A DNA stretch of 64,000 nucleotides from CAJXZP01 sp041563475 (GCA_041563475.1 JBFFMY010000006.1:15974-79973); one strand, 5' to 3'. Numbered from the stretch's first letter, positions 51,321 to 60,458 are shown. Notes: a model not told the origin generated them from the sequence alone. Program-made: numbers and translations.

Positions 51321-51905
51321 TTATTTTTTTTCGAGTATCATGAACAATTCATTCCCTTTTCGAGGACCAATTGAATTGTGGGCTTCTTCCATTACGGAAA
51401 TAGTAAAATAGGGTTCAAATAAGGAGATGTATTCTTCTTTATTTCCTCCATAAGGTGGGTGATCTTCAAATAAATCAATTCCAAATAGGAGTCCAACCAA
51501 TTTGCCTTTTGGCTGTAAAAGGGCGTGCATTTTTTTTACATAATCTTTACGCATGGTTGGATGTAAAGCAGAAAAAAATGTTTGCTCTATGATGAGGTCA
51601 TATTTTGGTGAATGTGTAAAAAAGTCTTCGTTGTATATTTTGTTTGCTGGAAAATAGGGAACCCTTTGCTGAAACCGTTGAATGGCTTCTTCGGAAAAAT
51701 CAATTAAATGTGTATGAATAAACCCTTGATTGGTTAAATATTCTCCTTCCCAAGCATTTCCGCAACCGGGGATTAGGATTTGAAGTTCCTTATTTGTTAG
51801 TTGGTCAATGTACGCTTTAATAGGAGTAGAAATTTCACCAATATCCCACCCAATTTGATTTTCAGCGTAACGAGAGTTCCAGTAATCTTTATCCGTTATC
51901 AGCAT
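51321..51905 (-). CDS. TPMT-family SAM-dependent methyltransferase
   Basis: A 194-residue methyltransferase. The start ATG 51905 is 5 bp past the previous stop and gives the normal N-terminus MLITDKDYWNSRYAENQIGWDIG; a longer reading would run into the upstream gene. SAM-binding motif I is LIPGCGNAWEGEYL, motif II/III includes IDFSEEAI, and the post-motif DLIIEQTFFSALHP is that of the thiopurine methyltransferase (TPMT) family. This is known to methylate thiols, halides, or Se/Te compounds in other bacteria; the substrate here is unknown. It is cotranscribed with isoaspartyl peptidase. Confidence 0.82.
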   Translation of the reverse strand: MLITDKDYWNSRYAENQIGWDIGEISTPIKAYIDQLTNKELQILIPGCGNAWEGEYLTNQGFIHTHLIDFSEEAIQRFQQRVPYFPANKIYNEDFFTHSPKYDLIIEQTFFSALHPTMRKDYVKKMHALLQPKGKLVGLLFGIDLFEDHPPYGGNKEEYISLFEPYFTISVMEEAHNSIGPRKGNELFMILEKK

Positions 51906-51912
51906 AGAATAT

Positions 51913-52908
51913 TTATTTAAACATTTGAATTTGGGGTTCCTCTCCGGCCTTTTGCCAAGCACGAAACATTCCAGGGGTATTAAATTCAATCACAATTTCG
52001 CCCAAAGAATCAATAGCAATAACACCACCTTTTCCATTTAGATTATTCAATGATTCTGAAATAGTATAATGAACTGCGTCCTTTAAAGGGACTTGTCCAA
52101 ATTGAATTTGATCAGATATTTCTTTAGCAACACCCACTCGAATAAAATATTCTCCATGTCCTGTACAAGAAACACCACACGTTTTGTTGTTTGCGTAGGT
52201 CCCAGCTCCAATCATGGGAGAGTCACCAATACGCCCATATTTTTTATTCATCATTCCACCTGTAGATGTAGCTGCGGTGATATTCCCATCCGTATCTAAT
52301 GCCACACAACCTACGGTTCCGAATTTACCATTACCTACTATTGGGTCTAAAATGTACCCACTAGATTTATTCTCGTTTTTCAAAATTTTATCCAATTGGT
52401 CCAACCTACTTTGTAGAATAAAATAATCAGGGGGAACCATTTCAAGTGATTGTAATTCCGCAAATTCTTCCGCCCCATTGCCGGATAGAAATACATGTTC
52501 AGAAAAATCTTTCACAGCTGCGGCTCCACGTATTGGGTTTTTAATTCTCGAGGATCCTGCAATTGCGCCAGCATTCAAATCGCTTCCATTCATTATGGAG
52601 GCATCGTGCGAAACTTTGTTGTCATGCGTTAAGACCGCACCTCTTCCAGCATTAAATAATGTATCGTTTTCTAAGAAAATAATTACCGTAATAACAGCCT
52701 CTTCACTGGTTCCTCCTCTTTCTAAAATCTGTGTACCAAGAGCCAATGCATTCGATAGACTAGATTGATAGGCTATTTGCTTCGACTCACTTAAATTCTC
52801 GGGGGTAATGTATCCAGCTCCCCCATGCAACACAATGGAGAAACCATCATTTTGCGCTGATAATGAGAATGATAGCGTTATAAATAGGAGAAGTGAAAGA
52901 ATCTTCAT
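51913..52908 (-). CDS. Isoaspartyl peptidase / L-asparaginase (Ntn hydrolase)
   Basis: A 331-residue Ntn-hydrolase precursor that self-cleaves into two subunits and hydrolyses isoaspartyl dipeptides and asparagine. A signal peptide (1-19) implies export. The nucleophile is Thr198, in FGT-VGCVALDTDGNITAATSTGG, cleaved between Gly197 and Thr198. The alpha part has GGAGYITPENL and FNAGRGAVLTHDNKVSHDASIMNG; the beta part has RIGDSPMIGAGTYANNKTCGVSCTGHGE. All key segments of the family are present. It is upstream of the TPMT gene, in one operon. Confidence 0.93.
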   Translation of the reverse strand: MKILSLLLFITLSFSLSAQNDGFSIVLHGGAGYITPENLSESKQIAYQSSLSNALALGTQILERGGTSEEAVITVIIFLENDTLFNAGRGAVLTHDNKVSHDASIMNGSDLNAGAIAGSSRIKNPIRGAAAVKDFSEHVFLSGNGAEEFAELQSLEMVPPDYFILQSRLDQLDKILKNENKSSGYILDPIVGNGKFGTVGCVALDTDGNITAATSTGGMMNKKYGRIGDSPMIGAGTYANNKTCGVSCTGHGEYFIRVGVAKEISDQIQFGQVPLKDAVHYTISESLNNLNGKGGVIAIDSLGEIVIEFNTPGMFRAWQKAGEEPQIQMFK

Positions 52909-53083
52909 GCGAACAGTACTAAAATTACGTTAATTTATTTGGGTCATAAAATAGAGATTTTTTTGCTATGAACAGGTATTAAAACACGATTAAGTAATTA
53001 ACATTTTGTATTGAATATTTATCATATGGAAAGTTGAAAACTAACCTAAATTGTGAATACATTTTGCTTGCAATTTCGAACAC

Positions 53084-53130
53084 GGAAAGTCTACTTTTCC
53101 AGCTCGAAAACAGGGCTTGAAAACTCCTGT
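53084..53130 (+). promoter_or_regulatory. Two small hairpins in the nrdJ leader
   Basis: GGAAAGTCTACTTTTCC (53084-53100) and ACAGG...CCTGT (53110-53130) form two short stems. TCGAAAAC occurs at 53104 and 53138, and TTGAAAAC at 53117. They lie 45-90 bp before the nrdJ start. This is not a cobalamin riboswitch: its conserved core is absent. Role unknown. Confidence 0.3.
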
Positions 53131-53175
53131 AAATACTCGAAAACTTATTATATTATTATATTACCACAAGAAGCT

Positions 53176-55764
53176 ATGGAGTTAGACATTGACGCGAAAA
53201 AAATTAAAAAATCATCTTTATCACCTATTGAAGAAGTAAAAAAGTACACTTACGAAGAAATATTGGAAGCCAGTACAGAATATTTTAAGGGTGACACTCT
53301 TGCTGCGAATGTGTGGTTAAATAAATATGCATTAAAAGATTCAGAGGGTAATATTTACGAGCTTACTCCAGATGATATGCATAAAAGAATGGCTTCTGAA
53401 ATTGCTCGCGTGGAGTCTAAATACCCGAATTCATATTCCGAAGAAGAGATTTTTAATGTAATCAAGGACTTCAAATATATTGTGCCTCAAGGAGGGTCAA
53501 TGTCGGGAATTGGAAACCATCATCAAATAGCTTCTTTATCTAACTGTTTTGTTATTGGAAATGATGACGGTGGTGATTCTTATGGAGGTATAATGAAGGT
53601 GGATCAAGAGCAAGTTCAATTGATGAAACGTAGAGGGGGAGTTGGACATGACTTATCACATATTCGCCCAAAAGGGTCTCCTGTTAAAAACAGCGCTTTA
53701 ACATCTACCGGTGTGGTGCCATTTATGGAACGGTATTCCAATTCTACCCGGGAGGTTGCTCAGGATGGTAGAAGAGGTGCCTTAATGTTAAGTATTTCAA
53801 TCAAGCATCCAGACGCGGAAAGTTTTATTGATGCAAAATTGGATGGGACGAAAGTTACAGGTGCAAATGTTTCTGTAAAAATTGATAATGAGTTTATGGA
53901 GGCCGTTAAAAGCGGTGCCGAGTACGAACAAAAATTCCCAATTGATTCAGATACTCCCCAGTTTTCTAAAAAGATTGATGCCCGTGAACTATGGGACAAG
54001 ATTGTACATAATGCTTGGAAATCCGCAGAACCAGGAATATTATTTTGGGATACGGTAATTAACGAATCCATTCCAGATCGTTATGCCGATATGGGATTTA
54101 AAACCGTTTCGACAAATCCGTGTGGTGAAATTCCGCTATGCCCGTATGATAGTTGTAGATTATTAGCTTTAAATCTGTATTCATATGTGAATGATCCTTT
54201 TACTTCGGAAGCCAGTTTTGATTATACCTTGTTTAAGAAACACGTGGGTATGGCGCAAAGAATTATGGATGATATTGTGGATTTAGAGTTAGAGCAAATT
54301 GATAAAATCATTGCGAAAATTGATAAGGATCCCGAAGATGATTTTTTGAAAAGTGTAGAACGTAATCTTTGGACTAATATCCGTAATAAGGCCATTCAAG
54401 GTCGAAGAACAGGAGTAGGAATCACTGCGGAAGGTGATATGCTTGCTGCTATAGGAATTAAATATGGTTCGGATGAATCTATTTTCTTTTCTGAAAAAAT
54501 TCACCGCCATTTGGCTGTGGAAGCGTATCGTTCTTCGGTAACGATGGCAAAGGATAGAGGCTCTTTTCCAGTATATGATGCAGATCGTGAAAAGGGAAAT
54601 CCATTTGTTGAGAGGTTACGTAAACAAGATCCTGCATTAGTTCAGGACATGGAAAAATACGGGCGTAGAAATATTGCGTTATTAACTATTGCACCTACAG
54701 GAACAACTAGTATGATGACCCAAACATCATCAGGTATAGAGCCTGTATTTATGGTGGCCTATAAACGAAGAAAAAAGGTAAACCCAAACGATAGTAATTC
54801 GCGCGTTGATTTTGTGGATGAAATTGGAGATTCATGGGAAGAGTACCAAGTTTTTCATCATAATTTTAAATCTTGGTTAGATGTAAATGGATACGACACG
54901 GCAAGCGTTCAAACTATGAGTGATGATGAATTACAAGCAATCATTAGTCAATCTCCGTACGCTGGCGCAACGGCAAATGATGTCGATTGGGTTCAAAAAG
55001 TACGTTTGCAAGGAACAATTCAAAAGTGGGTAGATCATTCTATTAGTGTAACCGTTAACGTACCAAACGATGCCGCAGAAGAACTCGTAGGGGAAATCTA
55101 CCGAACAGGATGGGAAACAGGTTGCAAGGGAATTACTGTTTACCGCGATGGATCAAGGTCGGGAGTATTGGTATCGAATGAATCTACAGAAGACACTTCT
55201 GAAGAAATTTTTGCCGAAACAAATGCCCCAAAACGCCCAGAGTATTTAGATGCTGAAATAGTTCGATTCATGAATTCAGAGGAAAAATGGATTGCGGTAA
55301 TTGGTGTTTTAAATGGTCGTCCCTATGAAATTTTCACGGGTCGCGCAGAAGATTCATTTTTCTTACCTAACTACGTAGATAAAGGATGGGTGATTAAATC
55401 AACGGATGCAGATGATAACTCACGTTACGATTTCCGTTACGAGGATAGAGACGGCTACGGAACTACAATTGAAGGATTGTCGCGTGCATTTGAAAAAGAG
55501 TTCTGGAATTATGCTAAATTAATTTCTGGAGTTTTACGTCATGGAATGCCATTACCTTTTGTGGTGCATATGGTTTCGAATCTTCACTTAAAAGATGAGT
55601 CATTAAATACATGGAAAAATGGGGTGGTTCGTTCTTTGAAAAAATTCATAAAAGATGGGGAAAAGCCGGTAGAAAATCAATGTCCTAAATGTGGAGAGGA
55701 TAGTTTGATTTATCAGGAAGGATGTTTAACATGTAAATCATGTGGGCATTCAAAATGCGGATAA
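53176..55764 (+). CDS. nrdJ: Adenosylcobalamin-dependent (class II) ribonucleotide reductase
   Basis: An 862-residue class II RNR, which reduces ribonucleotides using a radical made from coenzyme B12 and needs no oxygen. I start at ATG 53176 (MELDIDAKKIKK). An in-frame GTG 41 codons upstream would add an odd, low-quality N-terminus. Seen: redox cysteine C124 in LSNCFVIGND; radical cysteine C316 in STNPCGEIPL; the large NrdJ insert; and a C-terminal cysteine cluster CPKCGEDSLIY---CLTCKSCG that reloads the active site. The B12 requirement links it to a possible receptor at 26.5 kb. Confidence 0.93.
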   Translation: MELDIDAKKIKKSSLSPIEEVKKYTYEEILEASTEYFKGDTLAANVWLNKYALKDSEGNIYELTPDDMHKRMASEIARVESKYPNSYSEEEIFNVIKDFKYIVPQGGSMSGIGNHHQIASLSNCFVIGNDDGGDSYGGIMKVDQEQVQLMKRRGGVGHDLSHIRPKGSPVKNSALTSTGVVPFMERYSNSTREVAQDGRRGALMLSISIKHPDAESFIDAKLDGTKVTGANVSVKIDNEFMEAVKSGAEYEQKFPIDSDTPQFSKKIDARELWDKIVHNAWKSAEPGILFWDTVINESIPDRYADMGFKTVSTNPCGEIPLCPYDSCRLLALNLYSYVNDPFTSEASFDYTLFKKHVGMAQRIMDDIVDLELEQIDKIIAKIDKDPEDDFLKSVERNLWTNIRNKAIQGRRTGVGITAEGDMLAAIGIKYGSDESIFFSEKIHRHLAVEAYRSSVTMAKDRGSFPVYDADREKGNPFVERLRKQDPALVQDMEKYGRRNIALLTIAPTGTTSMMTQTSSGIEPVFMVAYKRRKKVNPNDSNSRVDFVDEIGDSWEEYQVFHHNFKSWLDVNGYDTASVQTMSDDELQAIISQSPYAGATANDVDWVQKVRLQGTIQKWVDHSISVTVNVPNDAAEELVGEIYRTGWETGCKGITVYRDGSRSGVLVSNESTEDTSEEIFAETNAPKRPEYLDAEIVRFMNSEEKWIAVIGVLNGRPYEIFTGRAEDSFFLPNYVDKGWVIKSTDADDNSRYDFRYEDRDGYGTTIEGLSRAFEKEFWNYAKLISGVLRHGMPLPFVVHMVSNLHLKDESLNTWKNGVVRSLKKFIKDGEKPVENQCPKCGEDSLIYQEGCLTCKSCGHSKCG

Positions 55765-55788
55765 AAAACTAAGAGTTAAATAATTAGG

Positions 55789-55822
55789 AAGGCAGTCTTA
55801 TACTAAAAGGCTGCCTTTTTTC
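55789..55822 (+). terminator. Terminator of nrdJ
   Basis: Stem AAGGCAG/CTGCCTT with T-run after it, 25 bp past the nrdJ stop codon. Confidence 0.8.
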
Positions 55823-55871
55823 GTTTAAGTGCGTCTTGTAAACATAATTTTAACCGTAAAAATCAATAGTA

Positions 55872-56351
55872 ATGAGATTTAAATATATCCTTTTTGTTTT
55901 GCCCTTTTTGGTATTTGGTTCTTGTAAGGAGGAAGACCCCGTTTCTACTAATTTCGTGGAGTTAGCCAGTGATAATTTTTTGATTTTCGGAAGGTTAGAA
56001 GGTTTTTGTCCTGCTCCGTGCGCGTATTATTACGCGATTGAAGAAAATAGATTATTGCTAGATATGCAGCAATACGAAACAATTTATGGCGGACCATTTT
56101 TTGTTCAATCCTATTCTGATTTTCAAATTGTAAAGGATTTACCCGATTCGGTTCCATCTGAAATGATAATGTCTCCCGATACTTTTTATTACGGAAATCC
56201 ATTTATAGCAGATGGAACGGTCTATAAGGTAGTGTATAAATACAATGGGGTAGAGAAGTTATGGTTCATGAATGAAGGAGATAGTATTCCGCAATATGCG
56301 CAAGATTTCATCGCTTTAATGGATGAAAGATTGGGCCTTTTAGGTAGGTAA
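55872..56351 (+). CDS. Small lipoprotein of unknown function
   Basis: A 159-residue lipoprotein with lipobox VFGSC (Cys18) and a charged linker EEDPVST. The body is beta-rich with an isolated pair of cysteines in EGFCPAPCAYYYAIEENRLLL, which could form a disulfide or bind a ligand. No family is recognised. The 3' end converges with another lipoprotein gene across a long hairpin. Confidence 0.65.
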   Translation: MRFKYILFVLPFLVFGSCKEEDPVSTNFVELASDNFLIFGRLEGFCPAPCAYYYAIEENRLLLDMQQYETIYGGPFFVQSYSDFQIVKDLPDSVPSEMIMSPDTFYYGNPFIADGTVYKVVYKYNGVEKLWFMNEGDSIPQYAQDFIALMDERLGLLGR

Positions 56352-56358
56352 AAAATAG

Positions 56359-56407
56359 AATCCTTAAAACCAATGGAACCTATTTGGGTCCATTGGTTTT
56401 AAGGATT
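56359..56407. terminator. Exceptionally long hairpin between convergent genes
   Basis: Bases 56359-56377 pair perfectly with 56389-56407 (19 bp), with one mismatch and two more pairs on top and a five-base loop. It has a GC-poor outer stem and no clear long T-run outside. It lies between a plus- and a minus-strand lipoprotein gene, so it can serve as a bidirectional terminator. Confidence 0.7.
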
Positions 56408-56411
56408 GGCA

Positions 56412-57347
56412 TTAATAATTTGGGTATCCGAAATTCGTAATTTTTTCACTTAATTCTTTCACCTTTTCCGCCCAATTATGTAAGACTATTTTTTGATTTT
56501 CAAAATCATCGCCATACGGGCCACAAGTAATATTTAATTCAGTGATGTTAGATTCTTCATTTTCAAAAAGAAAGAATTTCTCCACATAGTTGTTATTGTC
56601 TGATTTACAATCAATTTGGATGTAATTATTTCCATATAATTTATCTGCGAAAGCGGAAGTAACATTTGTGCCATTGGAATATTTGAAATTCACTTTGGAT
56701 GATTTTTTCCAATCCGATTTGAGCGTATTATTTTTGTCAAAGGTGGGCTGAAGGGCATCGCTGTATTCTCGATCAGTTAGGACCTTAAAAACTTCATCTT
56801 GAGATGCCTTGATGTTGATATTGAAACTGATAAATCGAGAGGGGGAAATCTGTTCAATCTCATTATCCGATAAAAAACGCACTTCATTAATGCGAGCGCT
56901 TCCATTACCTCCATTTAAGTACCTGAATCCAACAATGGAATCGTTTGTAATATTTACGGCTTGAATAACGATTATAATCTCTTCTTTTTTTGAAGAATAA
57001 AAGGAATAGGAAGCCAGTCTAGGCATCTTCATATCTAAGGGTTTTGCATCTGGATATTTTTCGGTGTCAACGAAGATTAAAGAAGTCCCGTTTTGGGTTT
57101 CCTCTTGTGTAGGCATTCTCCCATTAACAACGCGAACGTTTTTCCAATTAGCAATATCTACCGCAGGAAAGCCATTCAAGTTATCCGGACAATACCAACC
57201 TCCATAGCGGTGAGGTTCTGTTTTAATTACTTCATTGTTTTGAATAGATTCTTCTTTAATGATCTTTTCCGAATATTCATTTTGAGAACAAGACGTAAAT
57301 GAAATAAGGCTTAATGCCAGAAATACTTTAAAGGTTTTGTTTTTCAT
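56412..57347 (-). CDS. Lipoprotein with a START/SRPBCC-like C-terminal domain
   Basis: A 311-residue lipoprotein (lipobox FTSC, Cys20). The N-terminal region (about 40-160) starts with RYGGWYCPDNLNGFPAVDIANWKNVRVVNGRMPT and is not recognised. The C-terminal region (about 165-311) looks SRPBCC-like: SRFISFNINIKASQDEVFKVLTDREYSD at its start and a final helix LHNWAEKVKELSEKI, the pattern seen in AHSA/START-like folds. The fold call is low-confidence. It is monocistronic and opposite to the small lipoprotein gene. Function unknown. Confidence 0.5.
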   Translation of the reverse strand: MKNKTFKVFLALSLISFTSCSQNEYSEKIIKEESIQNNEVIKTEPHRYGGWYCPDNLNGFPAVDIANWKNVRVVNGRMPTQEETQNGTSLIFVDTEKYPDAKPLDMKMPRLASYSFYSSKKEEIIIVIQAVNITNDSIVGFRYLNGGNGSARINEVRFLSDNEIEQISPSRFISFNINIKASQDEVFKVLTDREYSDALQPTFDKNNTLKSDWKKSSKVNFKYSNGTNVTSAFADKLYGNNYIQIDCKSDNNNYVEKFFLFENEESNITELNITCGPYGDDFENQKIVLHNWAEKVKELSEKITNFGYPNY

Positions 57348-57849
57348 GATTTAGTTTTTTAATATTTCCATAAAAGTATCTAGGGAATCACCTCAATAGA
57401 TTTAATAAGTGTAAACTAATGTAAATGAAATGTAATTTATTTCATATGAACTCTGAATTAACTAAAAATTTAGAGGTTCCGTTAGTTTAACGATTTAATT
57501 TATACCGCTTTGCGTTGTTTTTTTACTCAGTAATATTTAAAATATAGTCAATTTACATTACATAATTTAAGGGATTAATTGGGGCGTTTTGTTCATTTAA
57601 GTAGGTCTAATTTTGGAATTAACTGTACTTTTTACCCATTGTATCCAATCCGTGATTTCCAAAATATTTTACCAGGGTTACCAATATGTTCTACGTTAGC
57701 GTTTCTTATTTTTAGTTCGTACTTCTGGACTGTTTCTAAACAACTTACACCAATCTCTATCAACTTCACATTACATTTGGGGTCAAAGAAAGTGCGAATA
57801 AATGCGCACTTTCTTTGGTTTGTTTTGAAATTGAGCCCCTTTGCAAGGG
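57348..57849. other. Gene-poor region with coding-like debris
   Basis: About 500 bp without a good gene. On the minus strand, 57632-57861 stays open for about 75 codons (ends ...NPGKIFWKSRIGYNG) but has no credible start and runs into the AAA gene in another frame, so it looks like a fragment of a lost gene. The remainder shows nothing I can name. Confidence 0.35.
57784..57817 (-). terminator. Hairpin after the AAA ATPase gene
   Basis: A perfect 13-bp stem CAAAGAAAGTGCG/CGCACTTTCTTTG with an eight-base loop, 33 bp past the stop codon of the AAA gene. No long T-run follows on the minus strand, so termination is likely but not certain. Confidence 0.7.
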
Positions 57850-59310
57850 CTAATTGTTGCCAAAAAAGTGTTGACCAAAGCCCATAGAATCAAACGTATA
57901 GGCGGTATTGTTTTCTGATTTATCGAGTTTATTGGCCACAGTTAATGCCCATAAAACGAGCTCCATGCAAAAAGCCTGATCCGCCTTGTTTTGGCTAGGT
58001 GTATACTCTTTTATTAGCGCAACCAAAGGCGTTACTTGATGCAGATTGGAGAAAAACTCTTTATCTGTATCGGTATAATTCAATTCTAGAACGTTATCGT
58101 TGAACCAGTCAATCAAATCGGTGTACGGGGTTTTTACGCCTTCTTTTTCTAATTTAGGAATACGCGGAAATATTTTTTCAAATTGCGTAATAACGGCATG
58201 ATCAACCAGTGTTTTGGCTACTTCGTCAGCACCCTCTTGCTCGCCTTCATAAACCAGTTCAATTTTACCCGTGACAGACGGAATAATCGACATGAAATCA
58301 ACGAGCCGAACGGTGGTTTTTGTAGAATCGGTTTCAATTAAGCGCAATTTTGCTGCTGCTATGAGGTTTTCCATCGCGCTAATGGTAAGTCGGGCGCTTA
58401 CACCACTTTTCGCATCTACAAACTCGCTATTACGCGCTTTAAAGGCCACTTCTTCTAACAGGTCTTTTGCCAAACCAGTAACGTGAATAGCGGCTTTATC
58501 GGCAACGGAAACCTTGGCTTCTTGCTCGGTAATTTGACGGGCAAGCGCAATTGTTTTTGGATAGTGGGTGAAAATTTGGGATCCAATTCTATCTTTCAAT
58601 GGGGTGACAATACTACCTCTATTGGTGTAATCTTCTGGATTTGCGGTAAATACAAACTGAATATCCAGCGGCATTCTAAGCTGAAACCCGCGTATTTGAA
58701 TATCGCCTTCTTGCAAAATGTTGAATAAAGAAACTTGAATACGCGCTTGCAAATCGGGCAATTCGTTCAGCACAAAAATAGAGCGATTTGCACGCGGAAT
58801 TAATCCGTAATGTAACACCCGCTCATCAGAATAGGGTAATTTTAAGGTGGCGGCTTTTATGGGGTCAATGTCGCCAATTAAATCAGATACGTTCACATCT
58901 GGTGTAGCCAATTTCTCAAAGAAACGGTTAGATCTATGCACCCACGAAACAAGGGTGTTGTCGCCTTGTTCAGTCAGCACATCTCGAGCATATTTGGAGA
59001 TGGGATTAAACGGACTATCGTTAATTTCAGACCCTTTTACAATGGGCATGTACTCATCTAGCAGGTCGACCATGCTACGCGCAATTCTGGTTTTTGCTTG
59101 TCCACGCAGGCCCAATAAATTGATGTGATGTCCGGCGAGAATGGCTTTTTTTAGTTGAGGTAAAACAGTGTCTTCATAGCCAAATAAACCTTCAAATACG
59201 GGCTGTTTGGCTTTAATGCGTGCAATTAAGTTGGATTGAAGTTCTTGCGCAATGGTGATATCTGTATATCCAGAATCTTTCAATTCTTTAAAAGTGATTT
59301 CTTTTTTCAT
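57850..59310 (-). CDS. AAA+ ATPase of the magnesium-chelatase/MoxR type
   Basis: A 486-residue cytosolic AAA+ protein of the ChlI/BchI-like clade. It has a Walker A variant GLRGQAKTRIAR (about 83-94), then PFNPIS and the conserved VHRSNRFFEKLATPDVNVSDLIGDIDP insert, Walker B with FVLNELPDLQARIQVSLFNILQEGDI, sensor 1 FVFTANPEDY, and sensor 2 in a helical C-terminal lid. The Walker A loop lacks the usual GKST lysine-serine pattern, with AKTR instead, which also occurs in the MoxR/ChlI clade. Its partner is the VWA-domain protein encoded 5 bp upstream. Together they resemble a chelatase-like or chaperone pair; the client is unknown. Confidence 0.85.
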   Translation of the reverse strand: MKKEITFKELKDSGYTDITIAQELQSNLIARIKAKQPVFEGLFGYEDTVLPQLKKAILAGHHINLLGLRGQAKTRIARSMVDLLDEYMPIVKGSEINDSPFNPISKYARDVLTEQGDNTLVSWVHRSNRFFEKLATPDVNVSDLIGDIDPIKAATLKLPYSDERVLHYGLIPRANRSIFVLNELPDLQARIQVSLFNILQEGDIQIRGFQLRMPLDIQFVFTANPEDYTNRGSIVTPLKDRIGSQIFTHYPKTIALARQITEQEAKVSVADKAAIHVTGLAKDLLEEVAFKARNSEFVDAKSGVSARLTISAMENLIAAAKLRLIETDSTKTTVRLVDFMSIIPSVTGKIELVYEGEQEGADEVAKTLVDHAVITQFEKIFPRIPKLEKEGVKTPYTDLIDWFNDNVLELNYTDTDKEFFSNLHQVTPLVALIKEYTPSQNKADQAFCMELVLWALTVANKLDKSENNTAYTFDSMGFGQHFFGNN

Positions 59311-59315
59311 GGTGC

Positions 59316-60458
59316 TTAAATTCTTTTTATTCTATTTTTTTCGTAATCTTCAAAAATCATTTGACCTAATCCTGAAAGGCCGGTTAAAAAGGCTTTTCCG
59401 TTATTTTGAGCCGTAAAAAGCTCCACAAATTGACGTAGATAGGGATCTTGGGCAATCATAAATGTGGTGATCGGAATTTTTAGTTTTCTTGCTTGTGCGG
59501 CTTTGTTGAGGCATTTTGAAACAATCATTTCATCTAAACCGTTACTGTTTTTATAAAACTCTCCAGATGGAAGCTGTACACAGCTTGGTTTTCCATCCGT
59601 AATCATAAAAATTTGTTTGTTGGTGTTTCGTTTTCTACGAAGAATATCCATGGCTAATTCTAATCCGGCTACCGTGTTGGTATGGTACGGGCCAACTTTT
59701 AGGTACGGCAAGTCTTTGATTTTAATGCGCCACGCCTCATTGCCAAAAACAATAATGTCAATGGTGTCTTTGGGGTACTTGCGATTAATCAACTCCACCA
59801 ACGCCATGGCTACTTTTTTAGCGGGCGTGATGCGGTCTTCGCCATACAAAATCATGGAGTGACTAATGTCAATCATAAGCACGGTGCTCATTTGCGCTTT
59901 GTGCTTGGTTTCCTCTACAATTAAGTCGTTTTCTGTTAAGCGCAAATCAGAAATTCCGTTGTTGATTTGTGCATTTTTTAAACTTTCGGTCATGTTGACC
60001 AATGCTAAATGATCTCCATATTGAAACGGTCGGTTTTCACCATCATGTTCATCGCCAACGCCTATTTTAGTGGTGCGGTGATTGCCAATGCCACTTTTCT
60101 TTAGCTTGCCAAAAATTTGGTCTAAGGCATGTTGACGTAATGCCGATTCTAATTTAGGGGTTAGAATATTTTTCCCTTTTCCTTTGCCTGAATTGCCATC
60201 TTCTGGATCTAGTTCTTCTTTGATGTACCCACGTTTTTTTAGGTCTTCTTCAAAATCTTGAATAGTATACTCATCCGTGAAAATGGGATATTCTTTGGCA
60301 AGTTCACTTAACCAGTCTAAAGCTTCTTCAATATCGCCCGAGGTATGGGTAATCAACTCTTTAAAAATGTCAAATACCCGATCAAAATGGGATACTTCTT
60401 CAGGGATATGTTTACTGAATGTAAATCCTTTTCCAAAATTAAAATCTATACCCGTCAT
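59316..60458 (-). CDS. VWA-domain partner of the AAA+ ATPase (BchD/CoxE-like)
   Basis: A 380-residue protein. The N-terminal part (about 1-150) is helical and charged, and contains GNHRTTKIGVGDEHDGENRPFQYGDHLALVNMTESLKNA. A VWA (integrin I) domain follows (about 190-350) with the metal-ion-dependent adhesion site DISHSM and TDGKPSC, which coordinates a divalent cation and mediates protein binding. AAA+/VWA pairs act in metal insertion or complex assembly. Genes are 5 bp apart and cotranscribed with the AAA gene. The operon looks more GC-rich than its surroundings. The physiological role is unknown. Confidence 0.85.
   Translation of the reverse strand: MTGIDFNFGKGFTFSKHIPEEVSHFDRVFDIFKELITHTSGDIEEALDWLSELAKEYPIFTDEYTIQDFEEDLKKRGYIKEELDPEDGNSGKGKGKNILTPKLESALRQHALDQIFGKLKKSGIGNHRTTKIGVGDEHDGENRPFQYGDHLALVNMTESLKNAQINNGISDLRLTENDLIVEETKHKAQMSTVLMIDISHSMILYGEDRITPAKKVAMALVELINRKYPKDTIDIIVFGNEAWRIKIKDLPYLKVGPYHTNTVAGLELAMDILRRKRNTNKQIFMITDGKPSCVQLPSGEFYKNSNGLDEMIVSKCLNKAAQARKLKIPITTFMIAQDPYLRQFVELFTAQNNGKAFLTGLSGLGQMIFEDYEKNRIKRI

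Noticed and set aside
51906..51989. Longer N-terminus of the TPMT methyltransferase
   Set aside because: It overlaps the end of the isoaspartyl peptidase gene and is not family-like; the ATG at 51905 gives the expected start.
53053..53175. GTG start 41 codons upstream of the nrdJ ATG
   Set aside because: The extra N-terminus has the look of untranslated leader (with the hairpins and repeats). The ATG at 53176 gives the normal length and start for NrdJ.
52920..53175. Cobalamin riboswitch before nrdJ
   Set aside because: The conserved core of the B12 element is absent, and the hairpins present are too small.
57579..57887. 102-codon plus-strand open frame
   Set aside because: It starts at TTG with no initiation signal, runs into the end of the convergent AAA gene, and its translation has no recognisable domain. 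It is better explained as chance openness in a gene-poor area.
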